Shown in pieces: positions 1 through 9,625 of a stretch of DNA of 64,000 nucleotides. Source of the DNA: Pseudomonas sp. QS1027. GTDB taxonomy: Bacteria; Pseudomonadota; Gammaproteobacteria; Pseudomonadales; Pseudomonadaceae. Below the pieces are notes generated by a model that was not told the DNA's origin, ran no database searches, and worked only from the letters and a program-made list of their open reading frames with translations. The DNA lies in contig NZ_PHSU01000015.1 in the NCBI RefSeq assembly GCF_002814235.1, forward strand, positions 210,856 through 274,855. Reading direction: 5' to 3'. The position numbers were made by a program, and so were the translations under genes. Every line of letters begins with the position of its first letter. Position 1 is the stretch's first letter.

Positions 1-135
1 GCCTACAGCCAGCACCAGTATTACCACGTGATGCTGAGCCTGTTCTCGCTGGGCTGGACTGAAAAACGTTATCAGTTCAACAAGGACGGTACCTTGAAAG
101 TGTCCTGGGAGGCTCCATGCGCCAGCAAACCCTAG
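1..135 (+). CDS. wssD: End of cellulase WssD/BcsZ (partial, GH8)
   Basis: The window opens inside a reading frame that ends at the TAG at 133-135. The last 44 residues include YYHVMLSLFSLGW and KRYQFNKDGTL, which resembles the C-terminus of GH8 endoglucanases of cellulose operons (BcsZ/WssD). In that family the periplasmic enzyme trims nascent cellulose. The frame overlaps the next gene by 19 bp, as expected for a translationally coupled bcsZ-bcsC pair. The catalytic part lies outside the window, so the assignment rests on this short tail plus context. Confidence 0.7.
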   Translation, partial: AYSQHQYYHVMLSLFSLGWTEKRYQFNKDGTLKVSWEAPCASKP

Positions 136-3100
136 CCCTGGCGGTGTGTGCCGCGCTGGCGGCCATGCCCGGCCTGGCCGCCGAGATCGGCAACCCGCAG
201 TCGCTGCTGATCCAGCAGGGTTACTACTGGCAGGCCAAGGAACATCCCGACCGGGCCGCCGAGGCCTGGAGCAAGCTGTTGAGCCTGTCCCCCGAGCAAC
301 CCGACGCGCTCTATGGCCTGGGCCTGATCGACCTGCAACAGAAACGCCCTGACGGTGCCCGTCGTTACCTGGCGCGGTTGCAGGCGATCACGCCGTTGCC
401 ACGGCTGGCCTTGCAGCTGGAGCAGGACATCGCCCTGAGCCCGGACGACAAGCAGCAACTGCTGGAAAAGGCCCGCGAATTGAGCGACGCCGACGAGCGC
501 GACAAGGCGGTCGCGGTGTACCGGCAATTGCTCGATGGCCATCAGCCGCAAGGTTTGATCGCCCGTGAGTACTACAACACCCTGGGCTTTGCCACCGGTG
601 GCTGGCCCGAGGCCCGGGTGGGCCTGGAACGGCTGCGGCGGGAGCGTCCCGACGACGCGATCCTCGACCTGTTCCTGGCCTTGCACCTGGCGCGCAATCC
701 CGACAGTCGCCCGGAAGGCATCCGCGCCCTGGCGCGGCTGTCGCACAACCCGGACATCGGCGGCAATGCCGATGAAACCTGGCGCTTCGCCTTGCAGTGG
801 CTGGGGCCGCCCTCCCGCGACCAGGTGTCGTTGTTCCAGCAGTATTTGCAGGCGCACCCGGACGATAGCGAGATCCGGGCGCTGATGGACAAGGGCATCG
901 CCCAGGGCCGTGGCGGTGCCGGCTGGCAGCGCGACCCGCAGGTGGCCCGTGGTCTCAAGGCCCTCGATGCCGGCGATATCGCCGCTGCCGAACAGGCCTT
1001 GCAGGCCCGTCTCAAGGAACGTCCCAACGATTACGATGCCCTCGGCGGCATGGGTATCGTGCGCCAGCAACAGAAGCGCCTGGGCGAGGCCGAAAGCTAC
1101 CTGGTACAAGCCACCCGCCTGGCGGGTGGCGCGCAGTGGAACGCGGCCCTCGAGGACGTGCGTTACTGGATCCTGCTGGACCAGGCCGGCGATGCCCAGC
1201 GTGCGGGTCGGCAAACCCAGGCCCGCGCGCTGATCGAACAGGCGATCGCCAAGAACCCAGCCGAGCCGGCCGGTCCCACCGCCCTGGCCAACTGGCAGTC
1301 CCAGGCCGGACAACTGGATGCCGCCGAAGCGGGCTACCGTCAGGTGCTGGCGCGGACTGCGAATTATCCGGAGGCCCTCGCCGGATTGATCAACGTGCTG
1401 TCGCGGGCGGGCAAGTCCGATGAGGCCTTGCGTCTGATCGACGGGCTGTCGGCGGCGGACCAGGCGCGCCTGGCGCCCACGGTAAAAATTCGTGCCCTGC
1501 GCGCCATCCAGGTGGCCAAGCTGGCGGAACGTCGCGGCGATCTGGCGGCGGCGCAAAAGGCCTATAAGGAGGCCCTGGCCGACGACCCGAAAAATCCCTG
1601 GACCCGTTTCGCCCTGGCCCGCGTGTACCTGCGCGACGGCCAGACCCAGGTGGCCCGGGACCTGATCGACGAACTGCTCAAGCAGCAACCCGATCAGCCC
1701 GACGCGCTCTACACCAGCACCTTGCTCTCGGCCGAGCTGGGTGAGTGGACCAAGGCCCAGCGCACCTTGTCGCGAATCCCCGCAGCCAAGCGCAGCAGCG
1801 ACATGAACGACATGGAGCTGGATATCCGTCTGCATATCCAGACCGAGTTGGCGGTCGATGTGGCCCGCCGTGGTCAGCGCCAGGAAGCCTGGGCACTGCT
1901 GTCGCGCTGCGAACCGCTGGCCGGGCAGAAGCCCGAGCGTGTCGCGGTGCTGGCCTCCGCCTATGCCGAAGCCGGCAATCCGCAGCAGGCCGTCAGCCTG
2001 ATGCGCCAGGTGCTCGACCACTCGCCGTCGACCCCCGACCTGCAATTGCTCTATGCCGGGGTGCTGCTCAAGGCCGATCAGGACGCCCAGGCCAGTGAGA
2101 TCCTGCGGGACTTGCAGGGCAAGCCGATGAGCGAGACCGCCAGCAAGCGTTATGAAGACCTGTTGTTCCTCTACCGGATCAAGCAGGCCGATGAGTTGCG
2201 GGAAAAGAACGACCTGGTGGCGGCTTTCGACATGCTCTCGCCAGCCCTCAAGCAGCGGCCCAATGACAGCCAGGCAGTGTCGTCTCTGGCACGGATGTAT
2301 GCAGCCAGCGGCAATACGCAAAAGGCCCGGGAACTCTATGAACCGCTGATCAAGGCCGACCCGGGCAATGCCAAATTGCAGCTGGGCCTGGCCGATGTCG
2401 CCCTGCAAGGACGCGACTTCGACCTGGCCGAACAGTCGGTGAAAAAGGCCCTTGAACTGGAGCCCGGGGTACCCCAGACCCTGACCGCGTCGGCGCGAAT
2501 CTATCGCGGCATGGGCAAGACCGGTGAGGCCGGCAAGCTGCTGCGCAAGGCCATCGAAATCGAAGACAGCCAGCGCCAGGAGATCTATGTGGCGGCGGCT
2601 CCGCAAGCCGCGACGCAGTCGGCCAACCCCTTTGTCGGTTTACCCGGTCAACGTCGGGAGGCGACGACCCTGGCCTCGTCGAACCTGGTTCCGCCGCCGA
2701 TCAATGCCCCTGTCGTGGGCCTGGGTTCAGGTTTGGGCGCCCGCGACGGTGACACGGTACCGACGGCGGTCGGACGCGGGACCGGTATCGCGGCAAATTC
2801 GGTTAATCCGTTGGGTGATCCCTACGCCCGCGAAAGTACTTCGCGCCCGACGCTGAGTCCGGCGCAACAGGCCTTGAACGAGATCGTTGAAGACCGTACC
2901 GGCTATGCCGTCCAGGGCCTGACCGTGCGCAGCAACAACGGCGAAAAGGGCCTGAGCAAACTGACGGATGTCGAGGCCCCCTTCGAAGTCAGCGTGCCGG
3001 TGGGCGATAACAGCGCCAGCATGGCGTTGCAGATCACTCCGGTGTCGCTGTCTTCAGGCAGCCCGGGCAATTCCGCCCAGGCGCGCTTCGGTGCCAGCGG

Positions 3101-4013
3101 CCTCGACCCGGTCGGTTCGCAGACCGCCAGCGGTGTCGGCGTGGCCGTGGCCTATCGGGACAAGGAGCAAGGCCTCAAGGCGGATCTCGGTGTCAGTCCC
3201 ATGGGCTTCCTCTACAGCACGCCGATTGGTGGCGTCAGCCTCAATCGCCCCTTCGACGGCAACTCCGACTACCGCTACGGCGTCAGTGTCTCGCGGCGGG
3301 CGGTCACCGACAGCGTGACCTCCTTTGCCGGTTCTCGCGATCCGCGCACGGGCGACAAGTGGGGCGGCGTCACGGCCAACGGCGTGCGTGGCGAGCTGAG
3401 CTACGACGACCAGAAATTCGGCGCCTACGGCTATGGTTCGGGACATGTACTGCTGGGTAACAACGTCGAGTCGAACAACCGCTTCGAACTGGGCAGCGGT
3501 ATCTACTGGTACCTGCGCAATGCCCCCGACAGCATCCTCACCCTGGGCCTGAGTGGTTCGGCGCTGACCTATGCCAACAACCAGGACTTCTTCACCGTGG
3601 GCCATGGCGGCTACTTCAGCCCGCAGACCTTCTTCGCCCTGGGCGTACCGATCAGTTGGTCGCAACGCACCGAGAACTTCACCTACCGGGTCAAGGGTTC
3701 GGTGGGCGTCCAGCATATCGGCCAGGACAGCGCCGAGGTCTTCCCCGGCAACAGCGATCTGCAACCACGGGCCACCGCTGCCGGGCTGACCGGTTATGGC
3801 AGCGAGAGCAAGACCGGCGTCGGATACAGCCTCAATGCGGCGGGCGAATACAAGTTCGGTTCGCGCTTCTTCCTCGGTGGCACGCTGGGCGTGGACAACG
3901 CCAGCGATTACCGACAGCTCAGCGGCGGTGTGTACCTGCGCTACACCTTCGAGAACATGACCGGGCCTATGGCCCTGCCGGTCAGCCCTTTTGGCTCCCC
4001 CTATTCGAATTGA
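117..4013 (+). CDS. wssE: Cellulose synthase outer-membrane subunit C (BcsC/WssE)
   Basis: This 1298-residue protein has a Sec signal peptide (residues 1-22, cleavage after GLAA). A very long TPR superhelix follows (about residues 30-830; repeats such as NPWTRFALARVYLRDGQ), then a low-complexity linker rich in Pro/Ser (about 840-920), and a C-terminal beta-barrel (about 960-1298) ending in the aromatic strand YLRYTFENM. This is the usual order for BcsC, which guides the glucan across periplasm and outer membrane. The ATG at 117 lies inside the end of wssD. Length is slightly above the usual 1150-1300. The following wssFGHI genes make the wss name preferable to bcs. Confidence 0.95.
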   Translation: MRQQTLALAVCAALAAMPGLAAEIGNPQSLLIQQGYYWQAKEHPDRAAEAWSKLLSLSPEQPDALYGLGLIDLQQKRPDGARRYLARLQAITPLPRLALQLEQDIALSPDDKQQLLEKARELSDADERDKAVAVYRQLLDGHQPQGLIAREYYNTLGFATGGWPEARVGLERLRRERPDDAILDLFLALHLARNPDSRPEGIRALARLSHNPDIGGNADETWRFALQWLGPPSRDQVSLFQQYLQAHPDDSEIRALMDKGIAQGRGGAGWQRDPQVARGLKALDAGDIAAAEQALQARLKERPNDYDALGGMGIVRQQQKRLGEAESYLVQATRLAGGAQWNAALEDVRYWILLDQAGDAQRAGRQTQARALIEQAIAKNPAEPAGPTALANWQSQAGQLDAAEAGYRQVLARTANYPEALAGLINVLSRAGKSDEALRLIDGLSAADQARLAPTVKIRALRAIQVAKLAERRGDLAAAQKAYKEALADDPKNPWTRFALARVYLRDGQTQVARDLIDELLKQQPDQPDALYTSTLLSAELGEWTKAQRTLSRIPAAKRSSDMNDMELDIRLHIQTELAVDVARRGQRQEAWALLSRCEPLAGQKPERVAVLASAYAEAGNPQQAVSLMRQVLDHSPSTPDLQLLYAGVLLKADQDAQASEILRDLQGKPMSETASKRYEDLLFLYRIKQADELREKNDLVAAFDMLSPALKQRPNDSQAVSSLARMYAASGNTQKARELYEPLIKADPGNAKLQLGLADVALQGRDFDLAEQSVKKALELEPGVPQTLTASARIYRGMGKTGEAGKLLRKAIEIEDSQRQEIYVAAAPQAATQSANPFVGLPGQRREATTLASSNLVPPPINAPVVGLGSGLGARDGDTVPTAVGRGTGIAANSVNPLGDPYARESTSRPTLSPAQQALNEIVEDRTGYAVQGLTVRSNNGEKGLSKLTDVEAPFEVSVPVGDNSASMALQITPVSLSSGSPGNSAQARFGASGLDPVGSQTASGVGVAVAYRDKEQGLKADLGVSPMGFLYSTPIGGVSLNRPFDGNSDYRYGVSVSRRAVTDSVTSFAGSRDPRTGDKWGGVTANGVRGELSYDDQKFGAYGYGSGHVLLGNNVESNNRFELGSGIYWYLRNAPDSILTLGLSGSALTYANNQDFFTVGHGGYFSPQTFFALGVPISWSQRTENFTYRVKGSVGVQHIGQDSAEVFPGNSDLQPRATAAGLTGYGSESKTGVGYSLNAAGEYKFGSRFFLGGTLGVDNASDYRQLSGGVYLRYTFENMTGPMALPVSPFGSPYSN

Positions 4014-4032
4014 TGCAACGAGGAAATGATTG

Positions 4033-4719
4033 ATGGCTTCTTCTGTACTGGCTGGTTTGACCCTACTCGTGATTGGCGAAAGCCATATGAGCTTTCCCGA
4101 CTCGCTGATGAACCCGCTCTACGACAACCTGACCCAGCAAGGCGCCCAGGTTCACGCCATCGGTGCCTGTGGCGCCAACCCGGCGGACTGGGTCACGCCC
4201 AAGCTGAAACTCGACTGCGGGGCGATTCGCGAGCCGGGTGAAAAGATCAAGGTGATGAGTCGCGGCACGTTGGACACGCAGCCGATCAAGGACGTGATCG
4301 CCAAGGACAAACCGGACCTGGTGGTGCTGATCATGGGCGACACCATGGCCTCCTATAAGACCACGCCGTTTCCCAAGGTCTGGGCCTACCAGAGTGTCAC
4401 CGCGCTGACCAAGCAGATCGCCGACAGCGGCGCCAAGTGTGTTTGGGTCGGCCCGGCATGGGGCAAGGCCAACGGCAGCAACACCAACGAAAACCAGTAC
4501 GGCAAGAACCAGGTCCGTACCCAACTGGTGGCGGGCACCCTGGCCAATATGGTCGCGCCGTGCACCTATATCGACTCGACGAAGTTTTCCAAGCCCGGTG
4601 AGTGGACCACCTCCGACGGCCAGCACTTCACCATCGCCGGCTACAAGTTATGGGCCGCGGCCATCGGCAAATCATTGAACGAACTGCCCGCCACGGCAGT
4701 GAAAGGAGCTGCAAAGTGA
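4033..4719 (+). CDS. wssF: Cellulose acetylation protein WssF (SGNH-type hydrolase fold)
   Basis: The protein is about 228 residues. It starts at ATG 4033 behind GAGGAAA; an in-frame TTG lies directly before the ATG. It has an N-terminal hydrophobic stretch, an SGNH-like block I (VIGESHMSFP, with Ser in the GDS position), the block GACGANPADW, and a C-terminal DGQHFT with the expected catalytic Asp-x-x-His. In Pseudomonas wss operons WssF is proposed to help deliver acetyl groups to cellulose; its exact reaction is not established. It sits 19 bp after wssE and its stop overlaps the wssG start, so it is co-transcribed. Confidence 0.85.
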   Translation: MASSVLAGLTLLVIGESHMSFPDSLMNPLYDNLTQQGAQVHAIGACGANPADWVTPKLKLDCGAIREPGEKIKVMSRGTLDTQPIKDVIAKDKPDLVVLIMGDTMASYKTTPFPKVWAYQSVTALTKQIADSGAKCVWVGPAWGKANGSNTNENQYGKNQVRTQLVAGTLANMVAPCTYIDSTKFSKPGEWTTSDGQHFTIAGYKLWAAAIGKSLNELPATAVKGAAK

Positions 4720-5393
4720 AACGGATTTTCAATGCCGTTGGCGCCCTGGCCGGCCTGGCCTTGAGTGCCAGTGCCTTCAGTGGGCCGATTGCCCTGTATC
4801 CCACCGGTCCGTCCCAGGACTCGGCCTATCTGCGTTTCGTCAATGCGCTCGACACGCCCCTGGAACTGACCCCGGAAGGGGCGAGCAGCAGCTTGAAGCT
4901 GGAGAAGGGCCAGGTGGTCAGCGGCTTTATCCCGGTGTCCGGCGGTCGGCCGATCAGGGGCACCTTGAGTCGCGATGGCAAAAGCGTGCCGGTGGACGTG
5001 AAGGTCAATGCCGGCGATTTCGCCACGGTGTTCGCCCTGGCGGATGAGCAACAGGGCATCCGTCAAGTGGTGGTCAGCGAAGCCTTCGATATCCCCAACC
5101 AGCTCAAGGCCTCGCTGGCATTCTTCGATGCCGACCCTGCTTGCACTGACGCACGGATCAACCTGGCCGGACGCGATGTCGACCTGTTCCAGAAGGCGCC
5201 CGCCGGCAACCCCCGGCGCCAGGAGCTGAACCCGCGGGCCTCGCTGGCGGTGCAGTTGGTCTGTGCCGGCAGCCCGGTGGGTTCGGCGGTCGAACTCGGC
5301 GCACTGGAGGCGAACAAGCGCTACAGTTTGTTATTACTGCCATCGTCGTCGGGGCCGCGCCTGATTACCGCCACGGATAGCTTGTCCAACTGA
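4716..5393 (+). CDS. wssG: Cellulose acetylation protein WssG (AlgF-like)
   Basis: This is a 225-residue periplasmic protein with signal peptide (MKRIFNAVGALAGLALSASA) resembling AlgF, a periplasmic factor needed for alginate O-acetylation. I place the start at GTG 4716, preceded by AAAGGAG and overlapping the wssF stop (GTGA). Longer readings begin inside wssF and lack a signal peptide at their N-terminus. The mature part is beta-rich, starting GPIALYPTGPSQDSAYLRFV. In this family it acts with the MBOAT and SGNH partners encoded next. No catalytic motif is visible, which fits an adaptor role. Confidence 0.85.
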   Translation: MKRIFNAVGALAGLALSASAFSGPIALYPTGPSQDSAYLRFVNALDTPLELTPEGASSSLKLEKGQVVSGFIPVSGGRPIRGTLSRDGKSVPVDVKVNAGDFATVFALADEQQGIRQVVVSEAFDIPNQLKASLAFFDADPACTDARINLAGRDVDLFQKAPAGNPRRQELNPRASLAVQLVCAGSPVGSAVELGALEANKRYSLLLLPSSSGPRLITATDSLSN

Positions 5394-5412
5394 ATCGGAA
5401 GCGCCCGTTGCC

Positions 5413-6828
5413 ATGGTTTTCGCCTCGCTTGAATTCCTGACGCTGTTCCTGCCGGCTTTTCTGCTGGTCTATGCGCTGGCCCGCCCGGGCTGGCGTAACG
5501 TCATTCTGCTGATCGGCAGTTGGCTGTTCTATGGCTGGCTGAGCCCGCTGTTCCTGTTCCTGCATATGGTGCTGACGCTGCTGGCCTGGGTCGGTGGCCT
5601 GTGGGTGGACCGCTCGCGGGAGGATTCGCGGGGGCGGATACGCCTGTTGATCGCCCTGATCGTGATCAACACCGCGGTGCTCTGCTGGTACAAGTACGCG
5701 AATATCCTCGCCGCGACCTGGAACCAGTTCATCACCTATTATGGCGCCATGCCCATGGCCTGGCAGCGGGTGGCCTTGCCGGCGGGGCTGTCGTTTATCG
5801 TCCTCCAGGCGATTTCCTACCTGGTGGATGTGCACCGGCATGTGGTGCCGGTGGAGCGCAGTTTTATCAACTACGCCACCTACATCTCGATGTTCGGCCA
5901 CTCGATTGCCGGGCCGATCATTCGTTATGACTGGGTTCGTCGGGAGCTGAACCAGCGCTATTTCAACTGGTTCAATTTCTCCCTCGGTGCACGCCGGTTC
6001 ATGATCGGCATGTGCATGAAAGTGCTGGTGGCCGACACCTTGTCACCGCTGGTGGACGTGGCCTTTCACCTGGACAACCCATCCTTTGTCGATGCCTGGA
6101 TCGGCTGCCTGGCGTACTCGCTGCAACTGTTTTTCGACTTCGCCGGCTACAGCGCCATGGCCATCGGCCTGGGACTGATGCTGGGCTTTCACTTCCCGGA
6201 AAACTTCAACCGCCCGTACCTGGCCTACAGCATCCAGGACTTCTGGCGGCGCTGGCATCTGTCGTTGTCCAGTTGGCTGCGGGACTACCTTTACATCGCC
6301 CTGGGCGGTAATCGCAAAGGCGTGTGGAAAACCTATCGCAACCTGTTCCTGACCATGGCCATCGCCGGGCTCTGGCATGGCGGCGACAGCTGGAACTACC
6401 TGCTCTGGGGCTCGGCCCATGGCGTGGCCTTGTGCGTCGACCGCGCCTGGTCGCGCTCGAGTCTGCCGGGGCTGCCGCTCTGGGCTTGTCATGTGGCCAC
6501 GCTGTTGTTCGTGTGCCTGGCCTGGACGCTGTTCCGTTCGCCGGACTTCGCCACGGCCCTGAGCATGTATGGCGGCCAGTTCGGCCTGCACGGTTTTGCC
6601 CTGGGCGACGCCCTGGCCGTGACCTTGCGCCCGGTGCATGGCTTGGCGGCGTTGCTCGGGTTGGCGTGCATTCTCGCGCCACTGTTGCAGCCCCGTGTGG
6701 AAAGACGTTTCGCAGGCAACGAGCTGTTCGTGTTGGCTGCGGCCCTTTGGCCCGTGCTCGGGTTCACCCTGTCGTTCGCTCTGATCGCCAGCCGTGAAGC
6801 CGTGCCCTTTCTGTACTTTCAATTCTGA
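5413..6828 (+). CDS. wssH: MBOAT family acetyltransferase WssH (AlgI-like)
   Basis: This 471-residue polytopic membrane protein has about ten to twelve hydrophobic segments. It contains the MBOAT signature region RRWHLSLSSWLRDYLYIALGG followed by AIAGLWHGGDSWNYLLWGSAHG, where the His in LWHG is the family's putative active residue. AlgI-type proteins move acetyl groups from the cytoplasm across the inner membrane to periplasmic acetylases. Here the acceptor system is cellulose, given wssE upstream. It starts 19 bp after wssG and its TGA overlaps the wssI ATG. Confidence 0.95.
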   Translation: MVFASLEFLTLFLPAFLLVYALARPGWRNVILLIGSWLFYGWLSPLFLFLHMVLTLLAWVGGLWVDRSREDSRGRIRLLIALIVINTAVLCWYKYANILAATWNQFITYYGAMPMAWQRVALPAGLSFIVLQAISYLVDVHRHVVPVERSFINYATYISMFGHSIAGPIIRYDWVRRELNQRYFNWFNFSLGARRFMIGMCMKVLVADTLSPLVDVAFHLDNPSFVDAWIGCLAYSLQLFFDFAGYSAMAIGLGLMLGFHFPENFNRPYLAYSIQDFWRRWHLSLSSWLRDYLYIALGGNRKGVWKTYRNLFLTMAIAGLWHGGDSWNYLLWGSAHGVALCVDRAWSRSSLPGLPLWACHVATLLFVCLAWTLFRSPDFATALSMYGGQFGLHGFALGDALAVTLRPVHGLAALLGLACILAPLLQPRVERRFAGNELFVLAAALWPVLGFTLSFALIASREAVPFLYFQF

Positions 6829-7973
6829 TGAACCAGCCAACGCAATCCCCGTCCGTTGCCCCCACGCCGCCTAGCCCGCTGGCGATGCGCGCCAGTCCCC
6901 TGGCGGGCGTGGTCTTCACTCTGTTCCTGGCGCTGGGGGCCTTGTCCTGTGTCTGGTTGATGTTCAAGGGGACGATCGAGTTCGTGCCCAAGGTGGTGAC
7001 GCCGGACATGCTTCTGCATGGCGAGATCACCCACCGTTTCGCCAAGACGCTGTCGGATGCGCCACTGCCCAAGCAGGCCGCCGACCTTGAGCGCGGTGGC
7101 AGCTGGTTGATCGACGGCGACCTCGGGCCACGGGTGCGTGAGGGCTGTCCGGGTTGGTTGTTCCTGAGTGACGAGTTGCGCGTGAACCGCAACGCGGCGA
7201 CCAATGCCCAGGCCAAGGCACAGGCGGTGCTTGATTTGCGCCAGGCGCTGAGCAAGCGCGGTATCGAGTTGCTGGTGGCGGTGGTGCCGGACAAGAGCCG
7301 AATCGCGGCGGCTCAGTTGTGTTCGCTCAGGCGTCCGATTGCATTCCAGCCACGGATTGCCGCCTGGTTGACCGGGCTGCAAGGTGCGGGCGTGATGGCG
7401 GTGGATTTGACGTCGAGCTTTCAGCCGTTGGGCGAGGGCGCCTTCCTGCGCACCGATACCCACTGGAGCGAGGCCGGGGCCAAGGCGGCGGCGGGGCGGA
7501 TTGCCGAGGCGGTCAGTGCCTTGAAGTTCACGGTGACGCCGCACAAGAGCTATGAGCTGAGCACGCAACCCGCCGCTGTGCGGCCGGGTGATCTGGTGCG
7601 CCTGGCGGGGATCGACTGGTTGCCGTTGGCGTTACAGCCCAAGGCCGAGAGCGTGGCGACGACGCAGGTCAAGGAGCGGACTGACGCGGCGGCGGGTGAC
7701 AACCTTGACGATCTGTTTGGTGATGACAATCTGCCGAACACGGCCTTGATCGGCACGTCGTTCTCGCGCAACTCGAATTTTGTCGGTTTCCTGGAGGCGG
7801 CGGTGGGCGCGCCGGTGGGCAATTTCGCCAAGGATGGCGGCGAGTTTTCCGGGGCGGCGAAAGCTTACTTCGACAGCCCTGCGTTCAAGCAGACTCCGCC
7901 GAAATTGCTGATCTGGGAGATTCCGGAGCGGGATCTGCAGACGCCGTATGACGGGAATGTGCGTTTGCCTTGA
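6828..7973 (+). CDS. wssI: Cellulose O-acetyltransferase WssI (AlgJ/AlgX-like)
   Basis: The 381-residue protein has one N-terminal membrane anchor (about residues 24-48) and a periplasmic SGNH-like domain of the AlgJ/AlgX type. Visible motifs are DTHWSEAGAK (Asp-x-His pair, about residues 209-218), GTSFSRN (nucleophile block, about 307) and a terminal LLIWEIPERDL. It likely transfers acetyl groups onto cellulose, receiving them through WssH. The ATG overlaps the wssH stop (ATGA). It is the last gene of the operon; no MinD-like wssJ follows, and the next gene is convergent 31 bp away. Confidence 0.92.
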   Translation: MNQPTQSPSVAPTPPSPLAMRASPLAGVVFTLFLALGALSCVWLMFKGTIEFVPKVVTPDMLLHGEITHRFAKTLSDAPLPKQAADLERGGSWLIDGDLGPRVREGCPGWLFLSDELRVNRNAATNAQAKAQAVLDLRQALSKRGIELLVAVVPDKSRIAAAQLCSLRRPIAFQPRIAAWLTGLQGAGVMAVDLTSSFQPLGEGAFLRTDTHWSEAGAKAAAGRIAEAVSALKFTVTPHKSYELSTQPAAVRPGDLVRLAGIDWLPLALQPKAESVATTQVKERTDAAAGDNLDDLFGDDNLPNTALIGTSFSRNSNFVGFLEAAVGAPVGNFAKDGGEFSGAAKAYFDSPAFKQTPPKLLIWEIPERDLQTPYDGNVRLP

Positions 7974-8004
7974 GCTGGAGATGAACGATAACGCGGTCCC
8001 CCGG

Positions 8005-9606
8005 TTAAACCGCAATCGCTCCGGCCCGTCCGCTTTCCACCACGAATTGCTTGAGCGTCGAGACGCTGGCGTTCACATCCCGGGGATCGGAGATCACCCG
8101 GAAGTTCGTCAGCATCTTTTGCTCCTGCACCTCGACCGAAACATAGCCACGCTGGCGACTGTCGAAAAACCGCACGTGAGGATTGAGCGGCAACACGCCG
8201 TTGAACAACTCGAACGGCGGCCCATCGGAGGTCACCGAAGTGCCGACGAACTCAGTCGCCACGACCTTCGACTCCGGATCACCCGAGCGCGCATGCAGGT
8301 CCGTGGTCCAGAACGAATGAATATCCCCGCCCCAGAACACCGGGTTGCTGACCCGGGTGCGTTCGATGGAGGCCAACACCCTATCCCGCGTCGCCCCATA
8401 ACCATCCCAGCCATCGGTCCAGTGTCCCAATTCCTGGGTGGCCGGATTGCGTTGTGTCAGCGGCGCCACCAGCAGGTCCTGGGCAATCACGTTCCAGCGC
8501 GCTTTCGAACGGGCAAAACCCTGTTCCAGCCAAGCTTCCTGTTCCCAACCGAGCATCGTTCGTTTCGGGTCGCCAAGGTCCGCGCAATCTGCTGGCGCGA
8601 TATGCCCTTGGTGGCTGCGATTGGGCGGAATGCACGGCTGTTCCGAGCGGTACTGACGGCCGTCGAGGATATGGAATTGCACCAGCCGGCCGTAGTCGAG
8701 TCGCCGATAGACGCGCATGTCCGGTCCCCTCGGCAGGCTGCTGGCCCGTAGCGGCATATGTTCGTAGAAGGCCTGGTAGGCCGCCGCCCGCTGAAGGAGA
8801 AAGTCACGGGTGGAAATGGCCGGATCCTGCGACCACTTGTTGGCGTAGTCATTCTGCACTTCGTGATCGTCCCAGGTTGCGGCGCAGGGCGCGCAGGCAT
8901 GCAGGGCCTGGAGATCGGGATCGGTCTTGTAGAGCGCGTAGCGGTTGCGATAGCCCGCCAGGTCGACGGCATTGCCGGCCCCGTGAGGACGGATGATCTT
9001 GCCCGAATCGGCGGCGTAGGAACTGTCGTAGATATAGTCGCCGAGGAAAAACACCAGGTCCGGTTGTTCCGCCGCCAGATGCCGGTAGGCGCTGAAATAG
9101 CCACGTTCCCAATGCGAGCAGGAGACGAAGCCCAGGCGTGCCGGCGTCATGGCCGTCAGCGCCGGGGTGGTCCGTGACTGTCCCACCGGGCTTTGTGCGC
9201 CGAGCCCTTCGAACTGATACCAGTAGGGCCGTCCGGCTTCCAGCCCGGCGACCTCGACGTGCACCGAATGGGCGAAGCGCCGATCCGCCAGCACCTCGCC
9301 CTGTTTCACGATGCGGGTCATTGCCGCGTCGCTCGCCACCCGCCAGCGCACCGGCACCGGTTTGCTCAGGCCGCCGCTGCCATCGGTGGCATTGAACCGG
9401 GGTGCCAGCCGGGTCCAGATAACAAAGCCATCCGGCAGCGGATCCCCCGAAGCGACCCCGAGGGTGAAGGGATAATCGACCCCCGCGCTACGGGCGAAGG
9501 GACTGAGGATCGACAGCACCGCAGCCCCGGCCAGCCCGGTGATGATTCGGCGGCGGTCCTGGTCGACCCCCGGTTCGCCTTCGCTTGGTACAACCTTATT
9601 GTTCAT
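8005..9606 (-). CDS. phoD: PhoD-like alkaline phosphatase/phosphodiesterase, Tat-exported
   Basis: A 533-residue protein with a twin-arginine signal (DRRRIITGLAGAAVLSILSP, about residues 17-36), the N-terminal beta-sandwich of PhoD enzymes (DYPFTLGVASGDPLPDGFVI), and the metallophosphoesterase core with FVSCSHWERG, FFLGDYIYD, ATWDDHEVQNDY and VFWGGDIHSFW. These provide the metal-binding Asp, Cys and His residues of the family, which releases phosphate from esters in the periplasm. I use ATG 9606, which places the RR motif correctly; the frame extends 28 codons upstream but those lie in the spacer and next gene. It is convergent with wssI. Confidence 0.92.
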   Translation of the reverse strand: MNNKVVPSEGEPGVDQDRRRIITGLAGAAVLSILSPFARSAGVDYPFTLGVASGDPLPDGFVIWTRLAPRFNATDGSGGLSKPVPVRWRVASDAAMTRIVKQGEVLADRRFAHSVHVEVAGLEAGRPYWYQFEGLGAQSPVGQSRTTPALTAMTPARLGFVSCSHWERGYFSAYRHLAAEQPDLVFFLGDYIYDSSYAADSGKIIRPHGAGNAVDLAGYRNRYALYKTDPDLQALHACAPCAATWDDHEVQNDYANKWSQDPAISTRDFLLQRAAAYQAFYEHMPLRASSLPRGPDMRVYRRLDYGRLVQFHILDGRQYRSEQPCIPPNRSHQGHIAPADCADLGDPKRTMLGWEQEAWLEQGFARSKARWNVIAQDLLVAPLTQRNPATQELGHWTDGWDGYGATRDRVLASIERTRVSNPVFWGGDIHSFWTTDLHARSGDPESKVVATEFVGTSVTSDGPPFELFNGVLPLNPHVRFFDSRQRGYVSVEVQEQKMLTNFRVISDPRDVNASVSTLKQFVVESGRAGAIAV

Positions 9607-9625
9607 GGACACGGCTCGCGGATGA

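Noticed and set aside
132..2606. Long open frame on the minus strand (824 codons) opposite wssE
   Set aside because: It is antisense to a clear TPR protein, Gln/Gly/Leu-rich and low-complexity. It is the usual antisense shadow of high-GC codon bias.
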